A stretch of 64,000 nucleotides of DNA from a gamma proteobacterium SCGC AAA168-P09 (lineage in GTDB: Bacteria; Pseudomonadota; Gammaproteobacteria; Magnimaribacterales; D2472). Under the pieces are notes generated by a model, which was not told where the DNA came from, ran no database searches, and saw only the letters and a program-made list of their open reading frames with translations. The DNA lies in contig ARRL01000001.1 in assembly GCA_000385055.1 (NCBI GenBank), positions 62,001-126,000 on the forward strand, read 5' to 3'. Every line of letters starts with the position of its first letter. Positions within the stretch are counted from its first letter, which is position 1. Made by a program: the position numbers and the translations under genes. Positions 33,675 to 43,075 of the stretch are shown one piece after another.

Positions 33675-35849
33675 ATGGACGTATCTCACATTTTAGAACA
33701 TCTTAACGATCAGCAACGACAAGCTGTTACGTCTGAAAAAAAACATTTAATGGTACTTGCTGGTGCTGGCTCAGGAAAAACTAGAGTATTAGTTCATAAA
33801 ATAGCATGGGAAGTAGAGGCTCTTAGAAAAAATCCTGCCTCAATAATGGCTGTGACTTTTACTAACAAAGCTGCTCTTGAAATGCGATCAAGAATTGAAG
33901 AATTACTTGAGGCGCCAATGATGGATGGTTGGGTGGGTACTTTCCATGGCCTAGCTCATAGAATGCTGAAGAGATTTCATAAAGAAGCAAATCTTAGCAG
34001 CGGATTTACCATTTTAGATTCAGATGATCAATTAAGAATTATAAAAAGAATATCTAAGGAATTAGGCTTTGATGAATCAGTTTGGCCTTCCAGGCAGACA
34101 CAGTGGCAAATTAATGCATGGAAAGATGAGGGTTTTAGAAGTATTTTAGTAGATGATAAAGGAGATTACTTTAAAGAAAATATTAATAAAGTTTACAAGG
34201 AATATGAAAAAACTTGTATTCGTGACAATCTTGTAGACTTCGGAGAACTTCTTCTAAGATCATTTGAAATTGTTCGAGACAATGAATCAGTTAGAACTTT
34301 TTTTCACTCTAGATTTAAATCTATTTTAGTGGATGAGTTTCAAGACACTAACACCATTCAATACAATTGGTTGCTTGAAATAGCATCCGATCAAGCATCT
34401 GTGACTGCTGTTGGAGACGATGATCAATCTATCTATGGATGGAGAGGTGCAAAAGTTGAGAATGTAGATTCTTTCACAAAGACATTTGAAGATACAGAGA
34501 TCATAAGACTTGAGCAAAATTATAGATCAACAAATATAATTTTAGGAGCCGCTAATGCTCTTATTGAAAATAATACTGACAGACTTGGCAAGAACCTCTG
34601 GACTGATAAACTTGAAGGTGAGCAAATAATCTTATATCAGGCATATAACGAACAAGACGAGGCAAGATTTGTTGCAGATATTCTGAAAGACTGGATGAAT
34701 AAGGGAGAAATGTATGAGGATGCAGCAGTTCTTTATAGATCAAACGCTCAATCAAGAGCTCTAGAAGAAGCATTATTAAGATCTAGTATTCCTTATAGAA
34801 TTTATGGCGGCCAGAGGTTCTATGAGCGAATGGAAATCAAGAACGCAATAGCCTACTTAAAAATTATCTTTAATAATTCTGATAATCCAGCTTTTGAAAG
34901 ATCAATTTCTAATCCTACAAGGGGTGTTGGTGAAAAGACGTTGGCAAAAATTAGGGCTACTGCAAATCAATATAATATTTCTTATATAAAAGCCTCAGCA
35001 AAATTAATTGATGATGGATCTATTTCTGGAAGGGGTGGCGCTGGTCTGAAGTCTTATCTTGAGTTTATAGCTAGGTGCAAAGAATTTATCGAAGACAACC
35101 CCTTGTCGGATTTAATGGAAGAGATTATCAAAACATCTGGTCTAGTTGCCTATCATGCTAAAGAGCCAGGAGAAAAAGGAAAGACAAGAGTAGAGAACTT
35201 AGAAGAGCTTGTTTCAGCTACGACAAACTTTGAACAGAGCATAAGAGAAGAGAAGACAAATAAAGAAGTTGCAGAACAGTATTTAGATATGATTTCTCTT
35301 GATTCTGGAGATAAACAAGCTTCAGAGCATGATGATGCAGCACAACTAATGACTCTCCATTCTGCCAAAGGACTAGAGTTTAAACTAGTGCTTATAACAG
35401 GACTTGAAGAGAGTCTGTTCCCCCATGGAAGGTCTATGGAAAATCCAGCTCAACTGCAAGAGGAAAGAAGGCTATGTTATGTAGGCATAACAAGAGCTAT
35501 GGAAAAGTTATATATAACTCATGCTGAATCTAGAAGGCTGCATGGCTCAGATACTTTTAATCCTCCTTCAAGATTTTTAAAAGAAATTCCAAAAGATCTT
35601 ATAAATGAGATAAGACCTAGAGCACAGACTCATATCCCTTATAATAGAAAAGATTTTAGTGAAACCAAGCTTGAGTTTGAAGATGAGATTGGAATCTCAT
35701 TAGGCCAAAGGGTTCTTCATAAAAAATTTGGTGAGGGTGTAGTTTTGAATTATGAAGGCTCTGGTGAGGCAGCTAGAGTTCAGGTTAATTTTAATAAAGC
35801 AGGCACTAAATGGTTGGTTATGGCTTATGCAAATTTAGAGAAAATATAA
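33675..35849 (+). CDS. uvrD: DNA helicase II, UvrD
   Basis: A 724-residue SF1A helicase: Walker A AGAGSGKT (near residue 31), TFTNKAA, DEFQDTN, GDDDQSIYGWRGA, LEQNYRST, TLHSAKGLEF and YVGITRA appear in the right order. UvrD unwinds DNA in nucleotide-excision and mismatch repair. Length matches the family. It precedes the TRAP binding-protein gene with a one-base overlap of stop and start (TAATG). Confidence 0.96.
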   Translation: MDVSHILEHLNDQQRQAVTSEKKHLMVLAGAGSGKTRVLVHKIAWEVEALRKNPASIMAVTFTNKAALEMRSRIEELLEAPMMDGWVGTFHGLAHRMLKRFHKEANLSSGFTILDSDDQLRIIKRISKELGFDESVWPSRQTQWQINAWKDEGFRSILVDDKGDYFKENINKVYKEYEKTCIRDNLVDFGELLLRSFEIVRDNESVRTFFHSRFKSILVDEFQDTNTIQYNWLLEIASDQASVTAVGDDDQSIYGWRGAKVENVDSFTKTFEDTEIIRLEQNYRSTNIILGAANALIENNTDRLGKNLWTDKLEGEQIILYQAYNEQDEARFVADILKDWMNKGEMYEDAAVLYRSNAQSRALEEALLRSSIPYRIYGGQRFYERMEIKNAIAYLKIIFNNSDNPAFERSISNPTRGVGEKTLAKIRATANQYNISYIKASAKLIDDGSISGRGGAGLKSYLEFIARCKEFIEDNPLSDLMEEIIKTSGLVAYHAKEPGEKGKTRVENLEELVSATTNFEQSIREEKTNKEVAEQYLDMISLDSGDKQASEHDDAAQLMTLHSAKGLEFKLVLITGLEESLFPHGRSMENPAQLQEERRLCYVGITRAMEKLYITHAESRRLHGSDTFNPPSRFLKEIPKDLINEIRPRAQTHIPYNRKDFSETKLEFEDEIGISLGQRVLHKKFGEGVVLNYEGSGEAARVQVNFNKAGTKWLVMAYANLEKI

Positions 35850-36937
35850 TGAGAAAATTTTTATTACCAATATTAACTATAAGTATTTTAGCAGGGTGTT
35901 CTGATACAGGCATTGCCAAAGAATCTTCTCAATTAGAAGAGCAAAAGAAATATGAATGGAGGCTGGTCACCTCATGGCCAAAAAACTATCCTGGATTGGG
36001 GATGGCTCCAGAAAGAATCGCTAATTTGGTAGAAGAAATGAGTAATGGTCAGATGAAAATAACAGTATATGGAGCCGGAGAACAAGTTCCTGCATTTGGG
36101 GTCTTTGATGCTGTATCTAGCGGCTCACACCAAATGGGCCACAGCGGCGGGTATTTCTGGAAAGGCAAAGTTCCCGCAGCTCAATTTTTTACCAGCGTGC
36201 CTTTTGGACTAACCGCAGATGAAATTAATGCCTGGGTAAATAGAGGAGGTGGCTTAGAGCTTTGGAGAGAGATCTATGAACCATTTAATATTTATCCTAT
36301 TCCTGCAGGAAATACAGGAACCCAAATGTTTGGTTGGTTCAATAAAGAGATTAATTCTCTTGAAGATATTAAAGGTTTAAAAATGCGTATCCCGGGCATT
36401 GGTGGAGAGGTCCTTAAAGAGGCTGGCGGTATACCGGTAACTCTTCCAGGTGGGGAATTATTTACCGCATTACAAACAGGCGTAATCGATGCAACAGAAT
36501 GGGTTGGACCATATAACGATCTAACCTTTGGCTTTCATCAAGCTGCAAAATATTACTATTATCCAGGGTGGCATGAGCCAGGACCAATGCTAGAGCTTTT
36601 AATTAATATTGATGCATGGAACAGTCTTCCAAAACATCTTCAAGTTATTATTGAGACAGCTGCTAAAGCTGTAAATCAAGACATGCTTGATGAGTATTTA
36701 GCAAGAAACAATAATGCCCTTACAGAACTAATAGAGGTTCATGGTGTTGAGTTAAGAAAGCTGCCAGATGATGTAATCGAAGAGTTTAGGCTTATATCAG
36801 AAAAAATATTAGATGATTTGGCTAAAGAAGATGAGACTATTGGAAGAGTTTATGAATCATATTCAGAATTTAGAAAAAATGTGTCCGCATATCATGAAAT
36901 ATCAGAGGATGCATTTATTGAAGCTAGAAATAAGTAG
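35849..36937 (+). CDS. TRAP transporter substrate-binding lipoprotein (DctP family)
   Basis: A 362-residue periplasmic binding protein with a lipobox (SILAGC, Cys17), so it is membrane-tethered rather than free. It fits the TakP-like branch of the DctP family: YEWRLVTSWPKNYPGLG near the N-terminus, then KMRIPGIGGEVLKEAGGIPV and GELFTALQTGVIDATEWVGP near 200-230 are characteristic. TakP binds 2-oxo acids. Here it is separated from the DctQ/DctM genes by about 3.5 kb and lies on the other strand, in a uvrD-dctP-lipB-lipA run. Confidence 0.85.
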   Translation: MRKFLLPILTISILAGCSDTGIAKESSQLEEQKKYEWRLVTSWPKNYPGLGMAPERIANLVEEMSNGQMKITVYGAGEQVPAFGVFDAVSSGSHQMGHSGGYFWKGKVPAAQFFTSVPFGLTADEINAWVNRGGGLELWREIYEPFNIYPIPAGNTGTQMFGWFNKEINSLEDIKGLKMRIPGIGGEVLKEAGGIPVTLPGGELFTALQTGVIDATEWVGPYNDLTFGFHQAAKYYYYPGWHEPGPMLELLINIDAWNSLPKHLQVIIETAAKAVNQDMLDEYLARNNNALTELIEVHGVELRKLPDDVIEEFRLISEKILDDLAKEDETIGRVYESYSEFRKNVSAYHEISEDAFIEARNK

Positions 36938-37539
36938 TGTCAGAAAATTTAACTTTTAAATCTCTTGGTCTTCGTGATTATGATGGCGTGTGGCAGTCAA
37001 TGAAATCACATATCAGGGAAGAAAATTTTAAAAACGAGATATGGTTTTTGGAACATACACCAGTTTTTACTTTAGGAACCGCTGCTGATCAAAAACATAT
37101 TTTAAATGCTAAAGGTATTCCAGTTATTCAATCTGACCGCGGAGGTGAAGTAACTTATCACGGACCCGGACAATTAGTTATTTACTTTATGATCGATGTG
37201 AAAAGATCAAAACTAGGACCAAAGATTCTTGTTAAGACACTTCAAGAATTCACTAAATCACTTCTTAAAGAATACTCAATAGATTCTGAATTTATAGATG
37301 GCGCACCGGGAGTTTATGTAAATGAAAAAAAGATAGCTTCTATTGGTCTAAGAATTTCTAAAGGAAAAACTTATCATGGGATCAGTATTAATGTTGATAT
37401 GGATCTTGCCCCTTTTAGTTATATAAACCCCTGTGGTTGTGAAGGGCTTAAAGTCACACAAATTAAAGATTTAAACAACAAGGCAAACATTAAAGACGTT
37501 GAGCGCCTTGCAATTAAACTTTTAGAGCCTATATTTTAA
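36937..37539 (+). CDS. lipB: octanoyltransferase LipB
   Basis: A 200-residue lipoate biosynthesis enzyme. The conserved [16 protein letters not shown] near residue 68, the catalytic-lysine segment [10 protein letters not shown] near 130 and the catalytic cysteine in [14 protein letters not shown] near 166 are clear. It moves octanoate from acyl carrier protein to lipoyl domains, after which LipA inserts sulphur. The GTG start overlaps the last base of the previous gene's stop. lipA follows after 2 bases. Confidence 0.95.
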   Translation: MSENLTFKSLGLRDYDGVWQSMKSHIREENFKNEIWFLEHTPVFTLGTAADQKHILNAKGIPVIQSDRGGEVTYHGPGQLVIYFMIDVKRSKLGPKILVKTLQEFTKSLLKEYSIDSEFIDGAPGVYVNEKKIASIGLRISKGKTYHGISINVDMDLAPFSYINPCGCEGLKVTQIKDLNNKANIKDVERLAIKLLEPIF

Positions 37540-37541
37540 AT

Positions 37542-38504
37542 ATGGAGATTATTCCAACACAAAAAATAATTAATAGGGATGGGGTCAAGGCCGTAAAAAA
37601 TGGACAGAAGGGCAACCAGTATTCTCATATCCCTAACTTAAAAAAACCTGAATGGTTAAAAGTTAAAGCTCAGTTCAATCCTAATTTTCATAAGATAAAA
37701 AATCAGGTTTCAGAAAAAAGGCTTAACACTGTCTGTGAGGAAGCGCATTGTCCTAATATCTCTGAGTGCTGGTCTGCTGGCACGGCAACTTTTATGCTCA
37801 TGGGCTCAGTATGCACAAGGGCATGTAAGTTTTGTTCAGTAGATACAGGAAATCCAAAAGGCTGGTTAGATCAAGATGAACCTCTTAATACTGCAAAAGC
37901 GGTTGAAATTATGAAGCTCAAATATGTTGTTCTTACATCAGTGAATAGAGATGATCTTCCAGACGGAGGTGCCAAGCATTTTGCTGACACAGTAAAGCTG
38001 ATCAAAGATTTAAATCCTGGAACAGCAGTTGAAGCACTAACCCCAGACTTTAAGGGACTATCATCTTCTATAGACACTATTGTTAATTGTGGGCTGGAGG
38101 TCTTTGCACAAAATATTGAAACTGTTGAACGACTAACTCATCCGGTAAGAGACATTAGAGCTGGCTATCAACAAACTCTAGACGTTTTAGCTGAATCAAA
38201 AAGAATCAACCCAAAAGTCTTAACAAAGACTAGTCTAATCCTTGGACTTGGTGAAACAGATGAAGAGATCGAGCAAACAATGGATGACTTGATAGCTAAT
38301 CAAGTAGATATCCTAACAATTGGACAATACTTAAGACCAACCTTAAATCATTTACCCATAGAAAGATGGGTAACTCCAGAAGAATTTGAGACTTATAGAG
38401 AAATTGGTCTCAAGAAGGGATTTCTAGAGGTCGTTTCAGGACCCATGGTCAGATCAAGTTACAGAGCTGAAAGAGCTCTAGAGAAAAATAACGCTGGTTT
38501 ATAA
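37542..38504 (+). CDS. lipA: lipoyl synthase LipA
   Basis: A 320-residue radical-SAM enzyme that adds two sulphur atoms to octanoyl chains. The auxiliary-cluster motif is [12 protein letters not shown] (near residue 66) and the radical-SAM cluster CTRACKFC (near 92). The conserved [13 protein letters not shown] and GLGETDEEI also occur. Length is as expected. The stop is 2 bases from the stop of the 3-hydroxyacyl-CoA dehydrogenase gene on the other strand. Confidence 0.96.
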   Translation: MEIIPTQKIINRDGVKAVKNGQKGNQYSHIPNLKKPEWLKVKAQFNPNFHKIKNQVSEKRLNTVCEEAHCPNISECWSAGTATFMLMGSVCTRACKFCSVDTGNPKGWLDQDEPLNTAKAVEIMKLKYVVLTSVNRDDLPDGGAKHFADTVKLIKDLNPGTAVEALTPDFKGLSSSIDTIVNCGLEVFAQNIETVERLTHPVRDIRAGYQQTLDVLAESKRINPKVLTKTSLILGLGETDEEIEQTMDDLIANQVDILTIGQYLRPTLNHLPIERWVTPEEFETYREIGLKKGFLEVVSGPMVRSSYRAERALEKNNAGL

Positions 38505-38506
38505 AT

Positions 38507-39652
38507 TTACTTCAAGTTTGAAATAACACCTGAGACCAATTCGTAACTTTTGTTGGATATATATTCTAAATCAACCCATTCTTGGTAAAGCTTTTTGAAT
38601 CTTTCAACGCCTATTTCATCAAGAATATCAAAAGGACCTTTTTGAAGATTAGTTCCATAAGTCCAGGCATTATTAATAGCATCTTTTTCTAAAATACCAT
38701 CAGATAATAAAACAAGAGATGCTTCTATAATTCCGATATATAGATCTTGTTTTATATTTTCATAGTTAAATTGATCATTGCTTATATTGATATTGGAGTG
38801 ATTTAAAAAGCCTTCTCCAGTTTTAATACCAAGTTTATTTTGATGAATGTATGAAGATAGGTGCTTTAGAATTTTTTCTTTATGATCAATTAGTCTAGAT
38901 TCTTCATCTTGCTCCTCCCAAGCATTTTTTATTACATCAAGGCCAAGCATATCCATTATTCCAAAAGGCCCTAGCTTACTGTCATTAGCATTTTTCCATG
39001 CTCCATCTATTTCTTCTATGGAGTACCGTCCTTCAATTACCATCAGCATGCTTTGAGTTGTTAATGCTCCAAGCATTGGATTTAAGGCATATTTAGAATT
39101 TCTATTTTTATATATAATCCCACTGCACCCTAAAGTTTCCACAAAAGTTTTTATGGATATTATTGTTTCCTCACTTGTATGAGTTCCTCTAACAATGTCA
39201 ACCAACCTAGAGCCTAAATGAAAATGCATCGCAGCAAATTGATATCTAGGGTTGATTTGATTGCTCAATGCCTCTAAAGACAAACCTGAAGTATTGGTTG
39301 TAATAATTGTTTTTTTGCCCACCAACCCTTCAAGCTTTTGGAATAATTCATTTTTTAATTCTAAATTTTCTGGAATAGATTCACTTATTAGATCAGCACC
39401 ATCCAAAGCAAGTTTTAAATCACTGCAGTCATATATTTTTTTAATAGCAGTGTTCACATCAACACCTTTAAAAAAATTTTCATGGTTCAGAAAATCAGCC
39501 AATTTTGCTTGATTATTAGACCTGTTTTCAAGGACTTCTTCAAAAGGGTCATATATTAAACATTCATATCCAGCCGCTGAGGCTAACAATGAGTTAAAGC
39601 ATCCCATTGTTCCAGCGCCAATAAAGCAGACTTTTTTGATAGGAAGAGACAT
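38507..39652 (-). CDS. 3-hydroxyacyl-CoA dehydrogenase-family protein
   Basis: A 381-residue NAD enzyme with a Rossmann motif CFIGAGTMGCFNSLLA at residues 7-22, the ESIPENLELKN and TTNTSGLSLEALS segments of the 3HCDH N-domain, HFHLGSRLVDIVRG near 140 (catalytic His), and two 3HCDH C-terminal-type modules (NPMLGA... and a second containing NNAWTYGTN). It may act on 3-hydroxyacyl-CoA, or on free hydroxy acids such as carnitine. As the last gene of the dctQ-dctM-ADC run, it likely catabolises the imported compound. Confidence 0.8.
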   Translation of the reverse strand: MSLPIKKVCFIGAGTMGCFNSLLASAAGYECLIYDPFEEVLENRSNNQAKLADFLNHENFFKGVDVNTAIKKIYDCSDLKLALDGADLISESIPENLELKNELFQKLEGLVGKKTIITTNTSGLSLEALSNQINPRYQFAAMHFHLGSRLVDIVRGTHTSEETIISIKTFVETLGCSGIIYKNRNSKYALNPMLGALTTQSMLMVIEGRYSIEEIDGAWKNANDSKLGPFGIMDMLGLDVIKNAWEEQDEESRLIDHKEKILKHLSSYIHQNKLGIKTGEGFLNHSNINISNDQFNYENIKQDLYIGIIEASLVLLSDGILEKDAINNAWTYGTNLQKGPFDILDEIGVERFKKLYQEWVDLEYISNKSYELVSGVISNLK

Positions 39653-39655
39653 GTC

Positions 39656-40471
39656 TTATTTTAAAATTTTTGAAGGTTTGTCTGGAATAAATAAGTTAGT
39701 TGATCCTCTGGTCATTACAGCATCTTCATATTTAAGAATTGGCAAACCTTTAAGTTTATTAATTATATGAGACTGAGTTGGATTTTGTTCCCAGCTAGAT
39801 GAGTGCCAGTTAACAAACCCTTCACCAAGACTCATTTCAGTAAAAATATTTTGTGAGTTATGTAAAATCGGCTCTGCAACAACAGGCGGCAATGCTGGAT
39901 TAACATTCGGTATGTATCTATATCCAAAGGATTGCATGTCTGATTTTTCTTTCACGACCTCACCAACAATTTTTTTGTCTAATAGAACAGCATCAGAAAT
40001 CGCAATATCTAAAATAGGACTTGCAAAATGAGACATTCGTACATTAGCAGTATTGTTACCATAAGACATATCATCAATATCAGCATATATTTTTGGGATA
40101 CCTTGCATCTCTCTTCCTGTAAGGATTGGGTCTGTTAAGTTCTCCCACATGACCAAATTGTATGATGCTGTAACTTCATCAACATCCCCAGAAAAAATAG
40201 CCTCAACACTAACTGAAATCAAATTATAGTTTCGTCCTGCAAGCCAATCGATATCTTTATTGCAAGCATAATTTACAGAAACAGTTGGCTCATCAGAAAT
40301 TTCAAACTGTTCTGGCATCAGTTTTCTTAGAATTTCTGCATCTGTTTTATAGGGGACAATCAACATCGATACATCTCGATACCATCCAGAATTCCTTTGA
40401 TCTGTCTCTCTTGGACCAAAATTAAAAGGCATCATGCTGTTACCATTTTTTGGAATTTTAAAATTAGTCAT
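39656..40471 (-). CDS. acetoacetate decarboxylase-family protein
   Basis: A 271-residue protein with the ADC family pattern: the YNLVMWENLTDPILTGREM region near 100-118 and QGIPKIYADI, in which the lysine (near residue 124) takes the place of the Schiff-base lysine. The opening half contains RDVSMLIVPYKTDAEILRKL. Many ADC-like proteins lack decarboxylase activity or act on other beta-keto acids. It overlaps the DctM gene by 4 bases and is 3 bases from the dehydrogenase gene, so the substrate may be the imported acid. Confidence 0.75.
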   Translation of the reverse strand: MTNFKIPKNGNSMMPFNFGPRETDQRNSGWYRDVSMLIVPYKTDAEILRKLMPEQFEISDEPTVSVNYACNKDIDWLAGRNYNLISVSVEAIFSGDVDEVTASYNLVMWENLTDPILTGREMQGIPKIYADIDDMSYGNNTANVRMSHFASPILDIAISDAVLLDKKIVGEVVKEKSDMQSFGYRYIPNVNPALPPVVAEPILHNSQNIFTEMSLGEGFVNWHSSSWEQNPTQSHIINKLKGLPILKYEDAVMTRGSTNLFIPDKPSKILK

Positions 40472-41805
40472 AGCACTAAAAATGGTACAAGAAGAACAGC
40501 AACCAAAACAAATAGTTGAATTACAATAAAAGGAATGACACCTTGGTATATTTCAGACGTCTTGATTGATTCATCTGCAACACCACGAAGATAAAAAAGA
40601 GAGAAACCGAATGGAGGTGTTAAAAATGAGGTTTGGAGATTTATTGCCAAAAGTATTGCAAGCCATACAGGATCAAAGCCCATCATTAATAGTGGCGGAG
40701 CAACTAAAGGCACAATCACATAACAAATCTCAATAAAATCTAAAATGAAGCCAAGTAAGAAAACAAACATTAATACAAATATAAGAGCTGTATATGGTCC
40801 TCCAGGAAGTGAGCCAAATATAAGATCAATTAGATCATCGCCTCCAACGCCCCTGAAAATTAGTGAAAAGATTGAAGCGCCAATCAATATAGTAAAGATC
40901 ATAGTCGAAACAATCGCAGTTTTTTGACTAGTCTCTTTTATAAAATCAAACGTTAACCCTCCATTGATTAATACAATCAGCAAAGCTCCCATTGCTCCGA
41001 TAGCTGAAGCTTCAGTTGGAGTAGCAATACCGACAATGATTGATCCTAAAACCAATATTATGAGCAACAGGGGTAAAGCAAGAGTTTTTAAGATATCTAT
41101 AAAAGATGCTGAGCTTGCCTCAGGCTCAAAAAGAATATCAGGGTTTTTATTATTTTTATATATTGTATATAAAAGATAACCAAGACAAATCATAATGCCT
41201 GGCACTATGGCACCAACAAATAGATCCCCAACTGTGACAGTCTTTTGAGAGAAAATGCCCATATTATTTTGAGCTCTTTGATACGCATTAGACATAACAT
41301 CGCCCAATAACACCAATGCAATCGACGGGGGGATAATTTGTCCAAGAGTCCCAGTAGATGCAACAAGGCCGGAAGAAAAATCTTTTTTGTAACCTTGCTG
41401 AATCATTACAGGCAATGACATTAAGCCCATAGTAACTACAGTTGCACCAACTATTCCAGTGCTTGCAGCTAATAATGCCCCAACTGCAATAATAGAAATA
41501 CTTAACCCGCCTCTTATATTCTTAAAAGCCAGCGCCATATTTTCTAGCATTTTTGATGCGATGCCAGAACGCTCAAGTACTGTACCCATAAAGATGAAAA
41601 GCGGCACAGCAAGCAAAGTTACATTATTCATAATGCCGAATATTCTTAAAGGAATACTTTTTAAAATCGACTCGTCAAATATTCCAAGCGGAATACAAAT
41701 AAGAGCAAATAAAATAGAAACCCCAGAAAGAGTAAATGCAACTGGGTAGCCAAAGAGCAGGGCGCAGCATACTAAAATTAATAGTAATAAAGGTATTATT
41801 TCCAT
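40468..41805 (-). CDS. TRAP transporter large membrane subunit DctM
   Basis: A 445-residue protein with about 12 membrane segments, the size and pattern of the DctM (TRAP large subunit) family. The family motif GMVFxGxxLE-like region is LFIFMGTVLERSGIASK near residue 72, and STGTLGQIIPPSIALVL near 150 is strongly conserved. It carries out sodium-dependent transport with DctQ and a periplasmic binding protein. Overlaps DctQ by 10 bases. Confidence 0.93.
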   Translation of the reverse strand: MEIIPLLLLILVCCALLFGYPVAFTLSGVSILFALICIPLGIFDESILKSIPLRIFGIMNNVTLLAVPLFIFMGTVLERSGIASKMLENMALAFKNIRGGLSISIIAVGALLAASTGIVGATVVTMGLMSLPVMIQQGYKKDFSSGLVASTGTLGQIIPPSIALVLLGDVMSNAYQRAQNNMGIFSQKTVTVGDLFVGAIVPGIMICLGYLLYTIYKNNKNPDILFEPEASSASFIDILKTLALPLLLIILVLGSIIVGIATPTEASAIGAMGALLIVLINGGLTFDFIKETSQKTAIVSTMIFTILIGASIFSLIFRGVGGDDLIDLIFGSLPGGPYTALIFVLMFVFLLGFILDFIEICYVIVPLVAPPLLMMGFDPVWLAILLAINLQTSFLTPPFGFSLFYLRGVADESIKTSEIYQGVIPFIVIQLFVLVAVLLVPFLVL

Positions 41806-42269
41806 TTTATTTTCAGAAGCTGACTAATAAGAGAGGCCATAAGTGTAATTGGAAATAAGACAAGAAAAGTTTTTTGAATAAATACATATGCCAAACCGCC
41901 GGCTTCGGTTGAAACCTCTTTCATCTTCCATGATGCTTCAATAGTTTCTAACGAGTATACGAAGGTAACAATAATTATTGGTAATAGAAAAAGAATGCCA
42001 AAAACACTATTGATAAGATTTTTATATTTATTCGATGCATTCCTGTAAAAGATATCTACGCGAACATGTTCATCCTTATTCATAACATATCCCGCACAAC
42101 CCAAGAAAACTAAAGCATGAAAATACATTACTAATTCTTGTAAATCGGTCCTTCCCACCCCAAAGAAATACCTACTAACAATGACTATTACCATCAGCAA
42201 AACCATTACAGGTATAAGGTAGGAAATTTTTTCACCTACAAAATTTATATACTTTTCTATAAGTTTCAT
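41796..42269 (-). CDS. TRAP transporter small membrane subunit DctQ
   Basis: A 157-residue protein with four membrane segments. The motif LQELVMYFHALVFLGCAGYV near 39-58 and the charged loop NKDEHVRVDIFYR are those of DctQ. It pairs with DctM. The binding protein at 35849 is the most likely partner, although it is encoded on the other strand 5 kb away. The gene begins 36 bases from yaaA in a divergent arrangement. Confidence 0.9.
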   Translation of the reverse strand: MKLIEKYINFVGEKISYLIPVMVLLMVIVIVSRYFFGVGRTDLQELVMYFHALVFLGCAGYVMNKDEHVRVDIFYRNASNKYKNLINSVFGILFLLPIIIVTFVYSLETIEASWKMKEVSTEAGGLAYVFIQKTFLVLFPITLMASLISQLLKIKWK

Positions 42270-42305
42270 TAGTAGTCTGACCTAGATTTGGTTAGAATAT
42301 TTATC

Positions 42306-43073
42306 ATGATAATAGTACTTTCCCCAGCAAAAACTTTGGATTATGATGTTGCTCCTAAGAGCAATCATACTGCACCGCAGTTTTTAAGCCAATCTTCAAA
42401 TCTTATAAAGACTTTAAAAGAGAAAGAGCCAAAAGATATTGCAAGTCTTATGGGCCTTAGCGATAAACTTGCTGCCTTAAATTTTGATAGATATCAATCT
42501 TGGAAAGCTTCAAAAATAGTTTCTGCAGACACCAAGCCATCCGTAATGGTATTCAAAGGAGATGTGTATCAGGGCTTAGATGCAGAGAGCTTAAATAACA
42601 AACAAATTAAATTTGCTCAAAAGCATTTAAGAATTCTTTCAGGTTTATACGGCATCTTAAGACCAATGGACGTTATTAAGCCATATAGACTAGAAATGGG
42701 AACAAAGTTAGAGACAAGTAAGGGTAAAAACTTATATGATTTTTGGGGCAACTCAATTCAAAAAAATGTTCTGCAAGATTTACAGTCTCAAAAATCTGAT
42801 TTGATTATAAATCTTGCATCTAAAGAATATTTTACTGTATTAGGAAAATTGCCAGAGCATATCAATGTAGTATCACCAGTTTTTAAAGATTATAAAAATG
42901 GTAAGCATAAAATCATTAGCTTTTATGCTAAAAAAGCAAGAGGCCTTATGGCAAGGTGGATTATAGAAAATAATATAAAAGACTTTGAAAAACTTTCGAA
43001 GTTTAATATAGACAAATATTACTTTTCTAAATCTGAATCTACAGTAACTGAGCCAGTTTTCTTAAGAGATTAA
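42306..43073 (+). CDS. yaaA: peroxide stress protein YaaA
   Basis: A 255-residue protein opening with MIIVLSPAKTLDYD, the YaaA signature. FKGDVYQGLDA near residue 82, HLRILSGLYGILRPMDVI near 112 and the basic KARGLMARWIIEN near 205 are all present. YaaA lowers intracellular iron under peroxide stress and binds DNA. I moved the start from an upstream TTG at 42288 to the ATG at 42306, which gives the normal length. It converges on the crotonase gene. Confidence 0.93.
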   Translation: MIIVLSPAKTLDYDVAPKSNHTAPQFLSQSSNLIKTLKEKEPKDIASLMGLSDKLAALNFDRYQSWKASKIVSADTKPSVMVFKGDVYQGLDAESLNNKQIKFAQKHLRILSGLYGILRPMDVIKPYRLEMGTKLETSKGKNLYDFWGNSIQKNVLQDLQSQKSDLIINLASKEYFTVLGKLPEHINVVSPVFKDYKNGKHKIISFYAKKARGLMARWIIENNIKDFEKLSKFNIDKYYFSKSESTVTEPVFLRD

Positions 43074-43075
43074 TT

